A stretch of 22,844 bases of DNA from a virus, in IMG/VR virus record IMGVR_UViG_3300022540_001103, positions 1 to 22,844 of that record. The stretch is one strand, 5' to 3'. Made by a program: the position numbers and the translations under genes. Shown one piece after another: positions 1-7,550 of this stretch. The notes beneath the pieces are model-generated. The model did no database searches. It was not told the DNA's origin and saw nothing but the letters and a program-made list of their open reading frames with translations. How positions within the stretch are numbered: the first letter of the stretch is position 1; every line of letters starts with the position of its first letter.

Positions 1-2425
1 TAATCATCTCCTCCACAAGAACCCTACCATACACAGCTCCAAGCCTATCCAAATTCATTTCTATAAGCTTAAGTGCCGCCTGATTCTCCTTCGCAACGAC
101 TTTCATTCCTTCTACGCTATCGTCATACATTTTTGACCATTTGGTTGTCCATGTATCTGCCAATGCCGCAATGCTCGTCTCTAAAGTCTGTATAGGAGGA
201 TGCATTTTTTCAAAAACAACTTCATATGTTCGCAAAAATTCTTCATATTCCAACTCTCTAAAAACTTCAGGTTGCTTCCTTAGTGCTTCTTCAAACTTAG
301 CCAGAAACTCAGGAAGCTTCTTTTTTGTAAGGTCATCTAGTGACAACCCTAAAGATTTGAAATACTTCGCAGCCCGTAACCATTTAGCAGGGTCTTTTTC
401 AGGGGTTAATTCAATTAACTCTCCCAATAATTTTATAGAATCTTCTAATTCTTCCTTACTAAGCACTCGTGCTAAACCTCTAACATGTTCAGATGATGAT
501 TCTAATATCTTATTCCAATCTCTTTGAAGACGATTCAAGAATCTCAAAGCTTCTATAGATTTCCCCACAACTTTTATACTTGTTCTTTGCTCATCCATCC
601 ATTCTCTTACTCGCTTAGCACTATACCCCCAATTTCTAGCAAGAGCTTCTATAATCCAATTAAACTCCGACACATCTTCCTGCCCTTCTCTAAGTGCCTG
701 AATAAATGCATTCACATCCGCATCTAAATGCTCCAAGATAGGCTTACCTCTTCCAAACTCCTCATACATAGCTTCTGTAATTTTACCAAACATCTTCAAA
801 TCTTTCGTCGATGTACGGAGGGCTTGCAACACATCAGCTTTAGCTAAAGCTCGAAGTTCTTTAGCAACCCCACTCGTTACTTCACCCGCTTGTCTAGCCG
901 CAGCAGAATATAAATTCAATTCATCTCTCAATGCCTGCGTTGCTTCAGATTGCCGATGCAGAGAAGCTATTCCCCTATCCGACGAAGCTATCCATAAATC
1001 TAAAGCAGTCTTAACTGCTACATAAAATACAACACCAGCAACTAAACTCACCTTAAGAACCCTCAACGCCCTAGTAAGACCCTCCGCTCTCTTTGTAACC
1101 TTTTGAAACGCCAGTCCTTGTGCATAAAGAGATTTAGTCATCTTCCCTGTTGTTGCATAAAAGGCAGTCATATTAGCCCGCCACATTACTGAACTCGCTG
1201 ACGCAAGTTTAATAGCTTTAGCCACTCCATATATTATCGGGATAGAACCTAACCACACCCTACTTGATTTTAACAAAACAGCAATGGAACTACTAAATAA
1301 ACGAATAAAAGCTCCCAACCATTCAAAACCTTTCCCCTTCCACAACTCATACATCACCTTCAGCATTTTTGCTCCTGCTGCTTTAACTTCCTCCGCCACA
1401 GTTCCAATCATTTTACCATAGGCTCGATTAACTTCTCCTCCATCCTCAGTAGCATCACGAATTTTCCCCAATAACCGCACATAATCTTTGAATCCTTCAC
1501 CCGCCAGAACAAAACTCACCTTCAAAGCTCTCTGTCGCCTGAATATCTCAGGAAGAATATCACTATACCTTTTACTGACTCCTATTATTTGTCTTAGCAC
1601 TCCCGCCAAACCTTTCGCCATAAAAGCATTTCGACCATACTCAATACCAAGTTTATCAAGTAGTTTCTTAGCTTTATCCATAGGTCGCAAAAGTGCAAGC
1701 ATCATCCTATTTAAGCCAGTAGCTGCTTCACTAACATCCAAACCACGCTGAGTCAAAACAGCCAATGCAGCAGAAACCTCATCGACTTGAACTCCCATCA
1801 TCGCTGCGGTAGGCAGAATTTTCCCCATAGCTTGATTCAATTCTTCGGCATGGTATTTCCCTTCCATAACCGATGCAAAAAGCATATCAGATTTTGCCCG
1901 CATTTCATCAGCAGTATACCCATAAGCCTTCATAATAGCAGTCAAACTGGAAGCTGCGGTAGCCAAATCTGTAATCCCTGCTTTTGCATATTTTGCTGAC
2001 ACTACCAAAAGCTTAAATGCTTCTGCTGGCTCAGTTACACCAGCAGACATAATTTCATATAAACCTTTAGTAAGGTCAGTAGCACGCCCCAGATATGGAC
2101 TCAACGCCATAAGGTCTCCAGTAACTACTCGGAAAGATTCAGCCATCTCCTTATTCCGCATATTCACAAGAGTAGACACTTCAGCAAGACGGGTTTGCAG
2201 ACCAATAGCTTCCCCTATTAACTTAGTTAGAGCCCCGAAAAAGGTGAAAATTGCAGTATATATTGCGATACGTTTAAGAGCTAATTCAAGATACCCTGTC
2301 TGCTTTATTACCTGCCGCATCTTGTCAGTAGTACGCTCAAAATGCGTACCCATCTTTGCGGTAGTTGCAGAAACCCCTTCATCTGTGGCGACAAACCGTA
2401 CGCCCGCTTCATAAGATTCAGGCAT
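1..2425 (-). CDS. Tail tape measure protein (partial, C-terminus off the left edge)
   Basis: This is the N-terminal 808 residues of a tail tape measure protein, which sets tail length and is ejected with the DNA. The reading frame was translated by hand and is open from the ATG at 2425 to the window edge. Residues about 70-270 read like the TIGR01760/PhageMin_Tail core, with motifs such as LTKGLYEIMSAGVTEPAEAF, YGYTADEM and LTQRGLDVSEAATGLNRMM. Hydrophobic segments lie near residues 45-70, 375-405 and 455-480, and the remainder is charged, probably helical. It follows the G/G-T chaperone genes, the standard place for this gene. The start is uncertain: only a weak AGG lies upstream of the ATG, and an in-frame TTG lies four codons earlier. 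Translation may be coupled to the end of the G-T extension 34 nt upstream. Confidence 0.93.
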   Translation of the reverse strand, partial: MPESYEAGVRFVATDEGVSATTAKMGTHFERTTDKMRQVIKQTGYLELALKRIAIYTAIFTFFGALTKLIGEAIGLQTRLAEVSTLVNMRNKEMAESFRVVTGDLMALSPYLGRATDLTKGLYEIMSAGVTEPAEAFKLLVVSAKYAKAGITDLATAASSLTAIMKAYGYTADEMRAKSDMLFASVMEGKYHAEELNQAMGKILPTAAMMGVQVDEVSAALAVLTQRGLDVSEAATGLNRMMLALLRPMDKAKKLLDKLGIEYGRNAFMAKGLAGVLRQIIGVSKRYSDILPEIFRRQRALKVSFVLAGEGFKDYVRLLGKIRDATEDGGEVNRAYGKMIGTVAEEVKAAGAKMLKVMYELWKGKGFEWLGAFIRLFSSSIAVLLKSSRVWLGSIPIIYGVAKAIKLASASSVMWRANMTAFYATTGKMTKSLYAQGLAFQKVTKRAEGLTRALRVLKVSLVAGVVFYVAVKTALDLWIASSDRGIASLHRQSEATQALRDELNLYSAAARQAGEVTSGVAKELRALAKADVLQALRTSTKDLKMFGKITEAMYEEFGRGKPILEHLDADVNAFIQALREGQEDVSEFNWIIEALARNWGYSAKRVREWMDEQRTSIKVVGKSIEALRFLNRLQRDWNKILESSSEHVRGLARVLSKEELEDSIKLLGELIELTPEKDPAKWLRAAKYFKSLGLSLDDLTKKKLPEFLAKFEEALRKQPEVFRELEYEEFLRTYEVVFEKMHPPIQTLETSIAALADTWTTKWSKMYDDSVEGMKVVAKENQAALKLIEMNLDRLGAVYGRVLVEEMI

Positions 2426-2458
2426 TTTTTCATTCAACCTAGCTTGAAATTTTTATTC

Positions 2459-2860
2459 TCACCTCTTCCCCTTCTGCAAGACTGCTTGGATTTTTGCTTT
2501 TTCTTCGGCTTTATTCATCCTTTCTCTTTCAATTTCTATTCGAACACCCTCAATCACCAAAAGACCATCCCACTCTTCTCTAGTCAAATCATTAATTTGA
2601 AATACTGCCCCGACACGTCTCAAACCATCAAGATAAAAAAGATGATGTAACCAAGGGACAACAATATAGCTCCCCTCAATATCACTCAGTTTAGATTTAG
2701 AGAAATTGAACTCACATGGTTGACAGACAGTATCCTTGTCCTGAGCAGAATGCCATTTCTGACAACTCTCCTCCCCAGGACACCACCGCCGCCCTAAACT
2801 CTCCGCAACAACAACTTTAGCTGTTTCTTTTAAAAGCGAAGAATCTAATCCCCACTGAAT
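2459..2860 (-). CDS. Tail assembly chaperone T domain, expressed as G-T fusion by -1 frameshift
   Basis: This open frame has no plausible start of its own. It is continuous with the upstream chaperone gene only after a -1 shift at the GGGAAAA heptamer (2866-2860). The fusion would be 248 residues of G plus 133 residues of T, 381 in all. The extension contains a cysteine cluster (C275, C281, H285, C294, C297 in fusion numbering) that could bind a metal. It ends in a charged helix beginning LTREEWDGLLVIEG, a pattern common in T domains. In lambda, G-T binds the tape measure protein through T while G coats it during tail assembly. The position, directly before the tape measure gene, fits that role. 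The frame is long, rich in sensible codons and fills what would otherwise be a 400-base gap. Sequence-level support for the shift is strong, but expression is inferred. Confidence 0.85.
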   Translation of the reverse strand: MQWGLDSSLLKETAKVVVAESLGRRWCPGEESCQKWHSAQDKDTVCQPCEFNFSKSKLSDIEGSYIVVPWLHHLFYLDGLRRVGAVFQINDLTREEWDGLLVIEGVRIEIERERMNKAEEKAKIQAVLQKGKR

Positions 2861-3603
2861 TTTCCCTCTTCTTCCTGTAAACTTGCAGTAAAGATTTCTT
2901 GAACTGCCATCCGCTTCTGTAAGGCATCAATCTTGTCTTTCCACTTTGGGACTTCCATAACATCCTTACCTTCAAAAATGTACCCTTCAACTTTGCTGAT
3001 AAGCTTATCAAAAAGCTCCACAAAAGGACGAATATCCGTAGGAACACGAATCGCACTCACATTACGCTGCTTAGTTCTTTGAAGTTGCATCTTACTGGTA
3101 AGACGAGTAAAGCGAAGATAATCCGAAGCTTCAGGAGCATTAAAATGAAATACAACTCTTTCAGTCGCACCGTTTTGAAAAATAGCAAACTTCATTTCAA
3201 CCCCGCTTTCTGCTAAATCAAAACCCTTAGCCTCAATCAAAGAAGCTTCTTCAGGAACATCTTCTCTTCCACTAAGAAGGAAACCACTAACTGCTTCAAG
3301 CTTGTGCCCTAAAGGAATTTTTTCCTTCCAGTCTTTCGACTCTATAATAGGTTTCCCTTTCCAGAGATAACCTTCAACTTTAACAATCAACGTCTCCCAC
3401 AACCACGCATCCCGCTCTTGACGAACATTCGACATTTCAATAATATCCTTACCTTTACTCAGACCAAGCTGACTTGTTCCTTTGTGGTATTCTACCCAGT
3501 CTTCAAGGGTAGGAACTCGGAACACATGCTTCAACAGAAACTTCTGGTCTCCTCGGACTTCCCGAATAGTGAAAAAACACTCTTCTAAAGATAAATCATA
3601 CAT
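2845..3603 (-). CDS. Tail assembly chaperone G-like protein
   Basis: This 252-residue protein sits between the tail tube and tape measure genes, in the position of lambda gpG. It starts at ATG 3603 behind a strong GGAGGAG. I recognise it by position and by the frameshift signal at its 3' end, not by sequence. The zero-frame product ends four codons after the slippery site (residues FSGD, then TAG). The protein appears to be internally duplicated. Residues 71-108 (KVEGYLWKGKPIIES...WKEKI) resemble 201-238 (KVEGYIFEGKDVMEV...WKDKI), offset by about 129 residues. A weaker match links the FRVPTLEDWVEY stretch near residue 28 with the FHFNAPEASDYLRF stretch near 152. It is probably made in excess over the G-T fusion and coats the tape measure protein before tube assembly. 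Confidence 0.8.
   Translation of the reverse strand: MYDLSLEECFFTIREVRGDQKFLLKHVFRVPTLEDWVEYHKGTSQLGLSKGKDIIEMSNVRQERDAWLWETLIVKVEGYLWKGKPIIESKDWKEKIPLGHKLEAVSGFLLSGREDVPEEASLIEAKGFDLAESGVEMKFAIFQNGATERVVFHFNAPEASDYLRFTRLTSKMQLQRTKQRNVSAIRVPTDIRPFVELFDKLISKVEGYIFEGKDVMEVPKWKDKIDALQKRMAVQEIFTASLQEEEGKFSGD
2860..2866 (-). other. -1 ribosomal frameshift slippery heptamer GGGAAAA
   Basis: On the coding strand the zero frame reads GAG GGA AAA TTC, giving the canonical X XXY YYZ form G GGA AAA. Lambda's G/G-T site is GGGAAAG. A -1 slip continues into ATT CAG TGG and 133 codons before a TGA. An AGGA 6 nt upstream of the heptamer could act as a stimulatory internal Shine-Dalgarno sequence, as upstream SD elements do at some bacterial shift sites. 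The zero-frame stop is four codons downstream. Confidence 0.85.
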
Positions 3604-3610
3604 AATTCAC

Positions 3611-3636
3611 TCCTCCGTATAAATTTTACTCTAACC
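3611..3636 (-). promoter_or_regulatory. Possible degenerate promoter element fused to the Shine-Dalgarno of the G gene
   Basis: The gap upstream of the chaperone gene contains GGTTAGAGTAAAAT, then six bases (TTATAC), then GGAGG. The same GGTTAGAGTA and TTATAC strings flank the -10 region of the promoter candidate upstream of 17697, with identical spacing to the Shine-Dalgarno. However, the -35 position 17 nt upstream reads TCCAGT, which does not resemble TTGACA. It may be a decayed or extended -10 promoter, or just a shared translation-initiation region. Confidence 0.25.
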
Positions 3637-3642
3637 GTCCTA

Positions 3643-4710
3643 TTAACTGGATGCGATTAGGTAATTCTCTGTCTTGTTAATAACTGTAACCTGAAGCAAT
3701 GGAGCAGGACTAGCACCTGTCTTATAAAGAACTCCTTCCTCACTGAAAGTCACTCCATAAGTATAAACCCCATCGGCTTCATCAATCGGCATCGCAGAAT
3801 ACAGAAGGTTAGGAAACTCAAACTGAAGAGTATGTTTTTGTGTACTTTCAATCACATCCCCTTCACATTTGATGTCCAGTACCAGTTCTGTATTAGACAA
3901 AAAGTCATCCAGTAAATCAGAATCTGCGGCAAGGTCAACAACCAGAGCTGGGACAGCACTTCGAACTCCAACCTCTAATCTGCCACGATAAAGACCACTA
4001 GAAGGAAAATATCCACGAGCTTCCTTCGGGTCATTACCAAGCGTAATAGACCAGCTTCTAATTCTAGTAGTAATATTTTCAGCAGCATCTCCCAATAAAA
4101 TAACAGCATTATTTGAAGTCAGATAAGAAACCGAAGGTATAGCAGGCATACTCAAAGTAGAATCTTCTGTCTTTCCACTACCAATTAAATCAGCAGACGC
4201 ACTGAGATGTTCAAAACCTTCAGCAGTAATAGTCAAACCAGAAATTGCCATTGAAAGAAGATACCGCTTTAGAGCAGTAGCTGCTGCAACCTTCTCAACT
4301 ATAGTAGTAACAGGCATCTGAGCCGTCCCTTCAGTATCTGGGTCAAAAAATGTAAATTTATGTCGATAAGTATTAGGAGCATAAGTCGGGTCAGGCTGGT
4401 CAGTGGCAACTTTACCCATAGTAAAAGCAAGTAGCCAACCCAGAATATATGAACTTCCATCTACCACTCTCGTAAGAGCAAGACTTCTTGCAACTTCCCA
4501 CAGGTCAGTAGCAAATTCATGCCCTTTACCTACCGCCTCTCTATCCGAACGTGTTTCTTTCGTAATCTCAGCAGGTCTAACCTCCCTGACAGGATGAGAC
4601 ATCGTTAAATCACCATCAACAACTCTAGTATCATAATCTGACTGTTTCTTTGAGGAAAACGCCCATTGCATCTCCAAGACTCGCTGTGCTTCGTAACCAG
4701 GTAATGTCAT
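3643..4710 (-). CDS. Major tail tube protein
   Basis: This 355-residue protein is a candidate for the major tail tube protein. It lies directly before the G/G-T chaperones and the tape measure gene. The pattern WLLAFTMGKV, then YRHKFTFFD, then VTTIVEKV...SMAISGLTITAEG is typical of siphovirus tube proteins of the Phage_tube_2 kind, where an alternating beta pattern forms the ring subunit. The C-terminal part, ending near GVYTYGVTFSEEGVLYK, is also beta-rich. It starts at ATG 4710, 1 nt after the stop of the 72-residue upstream gene, so it is probably translationally coupled and transcribed from the promoter at 4975-4947. There is no sheath-like gene beside it, which argues for a non-contractile tail. 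The family assignment is by recalled pattern and position. Confidence 0.7.
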   Translation of the reverse strand: MTLPGYEAQRVLEMQWAFSSKKQSDYDTRVVDGDLTMSHPVREVRPAEITKETRSDREAVGKGHEFATDLWEVARSLALTRVVDGSSYILGWLLAFTMGKVATDQPDPTYAPNTYRHKFTFFDPDTEGTAQMPVTTIVEKVAAATALKRYLLSMAISGLTITAEGFEHLSASADLIGSGKTEDSTLSMPAIPSVSYLTSNNAVILLGDAAENITTRIRSWSITLGNDPKEARGYFPSSGLYRGRLEVGVRSAVPALVVDLAADSDLLDDFLSNTELVLDIKCEGDVIESTQKHTLQFEFPNLLYSAMPIDEADGVYTYGVTFSEEGVLYKTGASPAPLLQVTVINKTENYLIASS

Positions 4711-4711
4711 T

Positions 4712-4930
4712 TTATTCCTCCAAATCTAAACTTTTTATTTCCACGCTTCTCTTCTTTTGTTTCGGAACAGGTTCCGTAAAGGGCTTCAAATACTTCTCGT
4801 ATATCTCTCTATCAACCTCAAACCCGTCAGGACTATTCTCTCCTCCATCTTTTATCACAATTGAAAAAGCGGGAGTTCCTATGGTTAAATACCGCCTTCC
4901 ATCTTTGAGACGAACTTTAATAGTAGACAT
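4712..4930 (-). CDS. Small conserved-looking protein preceding the tail tube gene
   Basis: This is a 72-residue protein of unknown function with no recognised domain. It is hydrophilic and begins with a short beta-like stretch (IKVRLKDGRRYLTIG), followed by DGFEVDREIYEKYLKPF and a lysine-rich then acidic tail. The start at ATG 4930 is well supported by TTAGGAGG with 5 nt spacing. It is the first gene after the promoter candidate at 4975-4947 and is followed after 1 nt by the tube gene, so it is probably co-expressed with tail structural proteins. A minor tail or assembly role is a guess from position only. Confidence 0.7.
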   Translation of the reverse strand: MSTIKVRLKDGRRYLTIGTPAFSIVIKDGGENSPDGFEVDREIYEKYLKPFTEPVPKQKKRSVEIKSLDLEE

Positions 4931-4946
4931 ATTAACCTCCTAACTT

Positions 4947-4975
4947 ATAATACTTGTCCTCTCTTTAAATGTCAA
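4947..4975 (-). promoter_or_regulatory. Sigma70/SigA-type promoter upstream of the tail tube operon
   Basis: The minus strand shows TTGACA (4975-4970), a 17 nt spacer, and TATTAT (4952-4947). Only 5 nt separate the -10 box from the AGGAGG of the next gene. A start site 7 nt below the -10 box would therefore give a leader of about 10 nt beginning at the Shine-Dalgarno itself. It separates the methyltransferase gene from the tail tube module and shares this geometry with three other sites. Confidence 0.65.
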
Positions 4976-4979
4976 GTCT

Positions 4980-5609
4980 TTAAACTCCCTTCCTTAACAC
5001 AAAAGTATAGATGTCTTCTCTTCCACATTTAATCTCATCGTCCCGAAGCTCAAGTAGCTTGAAACCAAAAGAAGTCATATACCTAACGAAAGACCGCTCA
5101 GTAAAATAATAAAAATGCTCATCCTCTCTCAGATGCTTAGAACTTAATAAATGTTCCAAGCTTCTAAAAATTGGAATCGAGACAAAAACAAACTGTCCTT
5201 TTACTTTATTAAGAATCCTCCCAGGATGTTCGATATGCTCAAGACTATCAAAAAAGGTAATCCCCTCCAGCTTCTCAAAATTCTCCTCATAAGGATTATA
5301 AAATAACTCCAAAGATTTAAGAAATCTCACAGCTTTAGGATTCACGTCATAGCCCACACAGCTACCTCTCAACTTAATAAATGTCCCACAACCAATTCCT
5401 ATATCCAAAACCTGCCCTCTAGTATAACGATTTACAAGATTAAGTCTAAAGGAATTCAAACATTTCCCTATTTCTGAATTTTCATACACCACATACTTAT
5501 CAAAGTATTCATCATCATATGCACGTGGGGTCACAGGAAAATACCCAATTTCTTGCTTCGGCAACCAGACCAAATTCTTCTCCATCTGCTCTTTAATAAC
5601 TTCATCCAT
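4980..5609 (-). CDS. SAM-dependent class I methyltransferase
   Basis: This 209-residue protein has the class I Rossmann methyltransferase signature. Motif I is VLDIGIGCGTF (residues 67-77), the acidic ribose-binding loop is GYDVNP (86-91), and the post-motif region is FFDSLEHIEHP (119-129), as in Methyltransf_11/23-type enzymes acting on small molecules, sugars or proteins. No DNA methyltransferase catalytic motif (DPPY, NPPY or PCQ) is visible, so DNA modification is unlikely. It starts at ATG 5609 with GAGG 7 nt upstream and overlaps the preceding glycosyltransferase by 8 nt, so the two are likely coupled and may act in one pathway. Both interrupt an otherwise standard run of tail genes. 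The substrate is unknown; a glycan on the virion or on the host surface is an inference from the partner gene. Confidence 0.85.
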   Translation of the reverse strand: MDEVIKEQMEKNLVWLPKQEIGYFPVTPRAYDDEYFDKYVVYENSEIGKCLNSFRLNLVNRYTRGQVLDIGIGCGTFIKLRGSCVGYDVNPKAVRFLKSLELFYNPYEENFEKLEGITFFDSLEHIEHPGRILNKVKGQFVFVSIPIFRSLEHLLSSKHLREDEHFYYFTERSFVRYMTSFGFKLLELRDDEIKCGREDIYTFVLRKGV

Positions 5610-6570
5610 TTCGGTTCCTCAAGTCTTCAAACTTCTCTATTATTCTCTCCTCAGGAATCTCTTTATTAGAAATATATTCATCCCTTGCATGAACCTCCAC
5701 ACAAAAAGGAGTTGGAACAACATGTTCAAACTTTTCCAGTCCCATCTCTTTATTAAAAAGTTCTTCTGGCTCTTTGCTCCCCCCAAAAACACAAAAACAC
5801 TTTGTCTTTAGTGCAATCCCCAACAGAGCAAAAAAACTCGGATGTACTATCATTATATCAGCGAGTTTAACTAAACTAAATAGTATAGGGAGAGACACCT
5901 CTGCATGAACAAGCTTCTTATCAACCCCAGTCAGTTCACCATCAAGCCACTCTTCATCTTCCTCAGTATACGCAAGAGATATATAATAATACTCTTCTTT
6001 ATACTTATCTATTAAAAGCTGAGTATGCTCCATCTTCGGATTCCTTAAAAAATATCTAGCAGGGTATCCCCTTCGGACTGTAGGCGGGTTTATAAGACAA
6101 ACCTTCTTCCCTTCAGTATTCCAAGATTCTAATAACCTTTTCGTCCCCGTCACCCAACTTTTTTTCAAAGGAAAAGAGAAATCAAAATCAGTTATAGAAT
6201 CATAAGCTTTAAAAAACTCCCCATTCAACTTATCCCTCCGTGCCTGTACTTCTCTAACATCTCCTACCATCCAGTTATTCGCATAAGGAATCCTACAAAT
6301 TGTCCAAGATATTTTATGAACACCATCCAAATTTACAGGTGTCCAAATCTCTTTCTTCTGTCTCCCAGCATTTCTTCTCTGTATCTTAAAGTGTCGAGGA
6401 AGATGGAGAGGAAAAACAAACTTCACATTTGGAATATCCCAATAAAATTCTGGAACTGCTGTCCTTAAATATATGGTATGAAAACTCTTCGCCAACCCCT
6501 TTATCAAAACCCGTTGACAAACATTATCTCCAAAACCATCACAGCCCAAAAAATATAGTTCTTTATACAT
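5602..6570 (-). CDS. Glycosyltransferase, GT-B fold, heptosyltransferase (GT9)-like
   Basis: This 322-residue protein resembles GT9 (ADP-heptose:LPS heptosyltransferase-type) enzymes. The N-terminus has the glycine-rich acceptor loop GCDGFGDNVCQRVLIKGLAK (residues 9-28). The C-terminal half has LVKLADIMIVHPSFFALLGI followed by CFCVFGGSKEPE, matching the donor-site region of the GT9 family (A-D-x-x-I...HxAxALG...LFG). It begins at ATG 6570, 14 nt after the upstream tail gene, but no convincing Shine-Dalgarno precedes it, unlike nearly all neighbours. It is followed by an overlapping methyltransferase. Possible roles are glycosylation of a virion protein, or change of a host surface glycan to block superinfection. 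I cannot choose between them. The family-level call is moderately secure and the exact donor is unknown. Confidence 0.75.
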   Translation of the reverse strand: MYKELYFLGCDGFGDNVCQRVLIKGLAKSFHTIYLRTAVPEFYWDIPNVKFVFPLHLPRHFKIQRRNAGRQKKEIWTPVNLDGVHKISWTICRIPYANNWMVGDVREVQARRDKLNGEFFKAYDSITDFDFSFPLKKSWVTGTKRLLESWNTEGKKVCLINPPTVRRGYPARYFLRNPKMEHTQLLIDKYKEEYYYISLAYTEEDEEWLDGELTGVDKKLVHAEVSLPILFSLVKLADIMIVHPSFFALLGIALKTKCFCVFGGSKEPEELFNKEMGLEKFEHVVPTPFCVEVHARDEYISNKEIPEERIIEKFEDLRNRNG

Positions 6571-6583
6571 TATTCAATTACTG

Positions 6584-7084
6584 TTAAGAAGATAAATCCA
6601 CCCATCGCTGTCCTCTCGGATGGTATCCCATTCGTACTTCAAAAATAAAAGCTTCTCTATCTTCATCAGGAGCAATTATATCAAACCTTGTAACAACATC
6701 CAGTTCGTCCAATCCAGGATATAATTCAATGACTCCTCCCAAATTATTATCATATAATGTTCTGTAAACATCTTCATACATAGCCAATACCCCCACATTC
6801 GGAGGCGAGCCAGTAGGATTATCCGCAACGACAGCATCAGAGTGCCCAGACCGAAGCTTCCCCAATAAAATTAACTCTATCGAGTTCGCAATCCATCTTT
6901 GAGCTGCCTTATAAGGAACTGATTCTGCTAAGATAGGACTAATCACAATACAATAATCTTCAAAATCTGGTAAATTATCTCTTCGATACTTCCGAATCTC
7001 AACAACATCTACATAAGCCAAATCACTGGAAGCTTCCAGTGCAGACTTGACTGCTAAGTAAATATCTTTAGGAAACATTGCCAT
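6584..7084 (-). CDS. Tail terminator-like or tail completion protein
   Basis: This is a 166-residue protein in the tail-completion region between the HK97 gp10-like gene and the tube gene. The N-terminus (MAMFPKDIYLAVKSALEASS) and a beta-alternating middle (CIVISPILAESVPYK, ANSIELILLGK) followed by MYEDVYRTLYDNNL fit the small alpha/beta fold of tail terminators, but I see no diagnostic motif. The C-terminus has FIFEVRMGYHPRG. The ATG at 7084 has GAGG 6 nt upstream, embedded in the last codons of the preceding gene. It is the last tail gene before the glycosyltransferase-methyltransferase pair. Assignment is by position and fold impression only. Confidence 0.5.
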   Translation of the reverse strand: MAMFPKDIYLAVKSALEASSDLAYVDVVEIRKYRRDNLPDFEDYCIVISPILAESVPYKAAQRWIANSIELILLGKLRSGHSDAVVADNPTGSPPNVGVLAMYEDVYRTLYDNNLGGVIELYPGLDELDVVTRFDIIAPDEDREAFIFEVRMGYHPRGQRWVDLSS

Positions 7085-7085
7085 T

Positions 7086-7550
7086 TTAGTCCTCTTCCTG
7101 TGCCTTAATTCTTAATGTAATAATTCCAAGATGAGCCTGACTTTCAGCATATACTACCGCTTCCGAGCGTGTCCCTGTTAAAGAAGATGCTGTAGCTGCC
7201 CCATTTGGATAACTCGTAGAGATAAGCTTCCTATTACCCTTCAAAAGAGTCCGAACCAATCGAGCAATTTCATAAGCCCGCTCTTCAGCATCCACTTCTC
7301 CTTCTAACTCTTTAATCCTAACTACAGAACCACAGATAATATCTTGATAAAAAGTTACATATTTATCTTTAAGGTCTCCAGTCATAATATCTTCAAGAGT
7401 AAAATCCCCCAAAGCAATAAATTCAAAAACATCCCCAGATAAGTTTACTCCTGCACTTTTCAAAATTACATCACATTTTCCATCCAGAGGCTGCCCTGGC
7501 TGCCGAGCAGCTTCAAAAATCTCGTACAAAGCTTCCTTATGTTTTATCAT
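7086..7550 (-). CDS. Hypothetical head-tail joining or tail completion protein
   Basis: This 154-residue protein has no family I recognise. Its start ATG overlaps the stop of the upstream gp10-like gene as ATGA, and it ends 1 nt before the next gene, so it is part of a coupled set. The sequence shows an amphipathic N-terminal helix (IKHKEALYEIFEAARQ), a central acidic region with EERAYEIARLVRTLLKGN, and a C-terminal beta-like stretch (GIITLRIKAQ). The region around AYEIARLVRTLL is reminiscent of minor tail proteins that vary around a conserved helix, but this is weak. A structural or tail-joining role is inferred from position. Confidence 0.45.
   Translation of the reverse strand: MIKHKEALYEIFEAARQPGQPLDGKCDVILKSAGVNLSGDVFEFIALGDFTLEDIMTGDLKDKYVTFYQDIICGSVVRIKELEGEVDAEERAYEIARLVRTLLKGNRKLISTSYPNGAATASSLTGTRSEAVVYAESQAHLGIITLRIKAQEED

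Noticed and set aside
2817-3056. Minus-strand 79-residue open frame overlapping the G gene and T extension
   Set aside because: It is in the third frame, neither zero nor -1 with respect to the chaperone gene, and has no supporting signal. The -1 frame alone continues to the T domain.
4980-5609. DNA methyltransferase of a restriction or anti-restriction system
   Set aside because: The SAM-binding motifs are clear, but no catalytic motif of DNA amino- or cytosine-C5 methyltransferases is present, and the partner gene is a glycosyltransferase.
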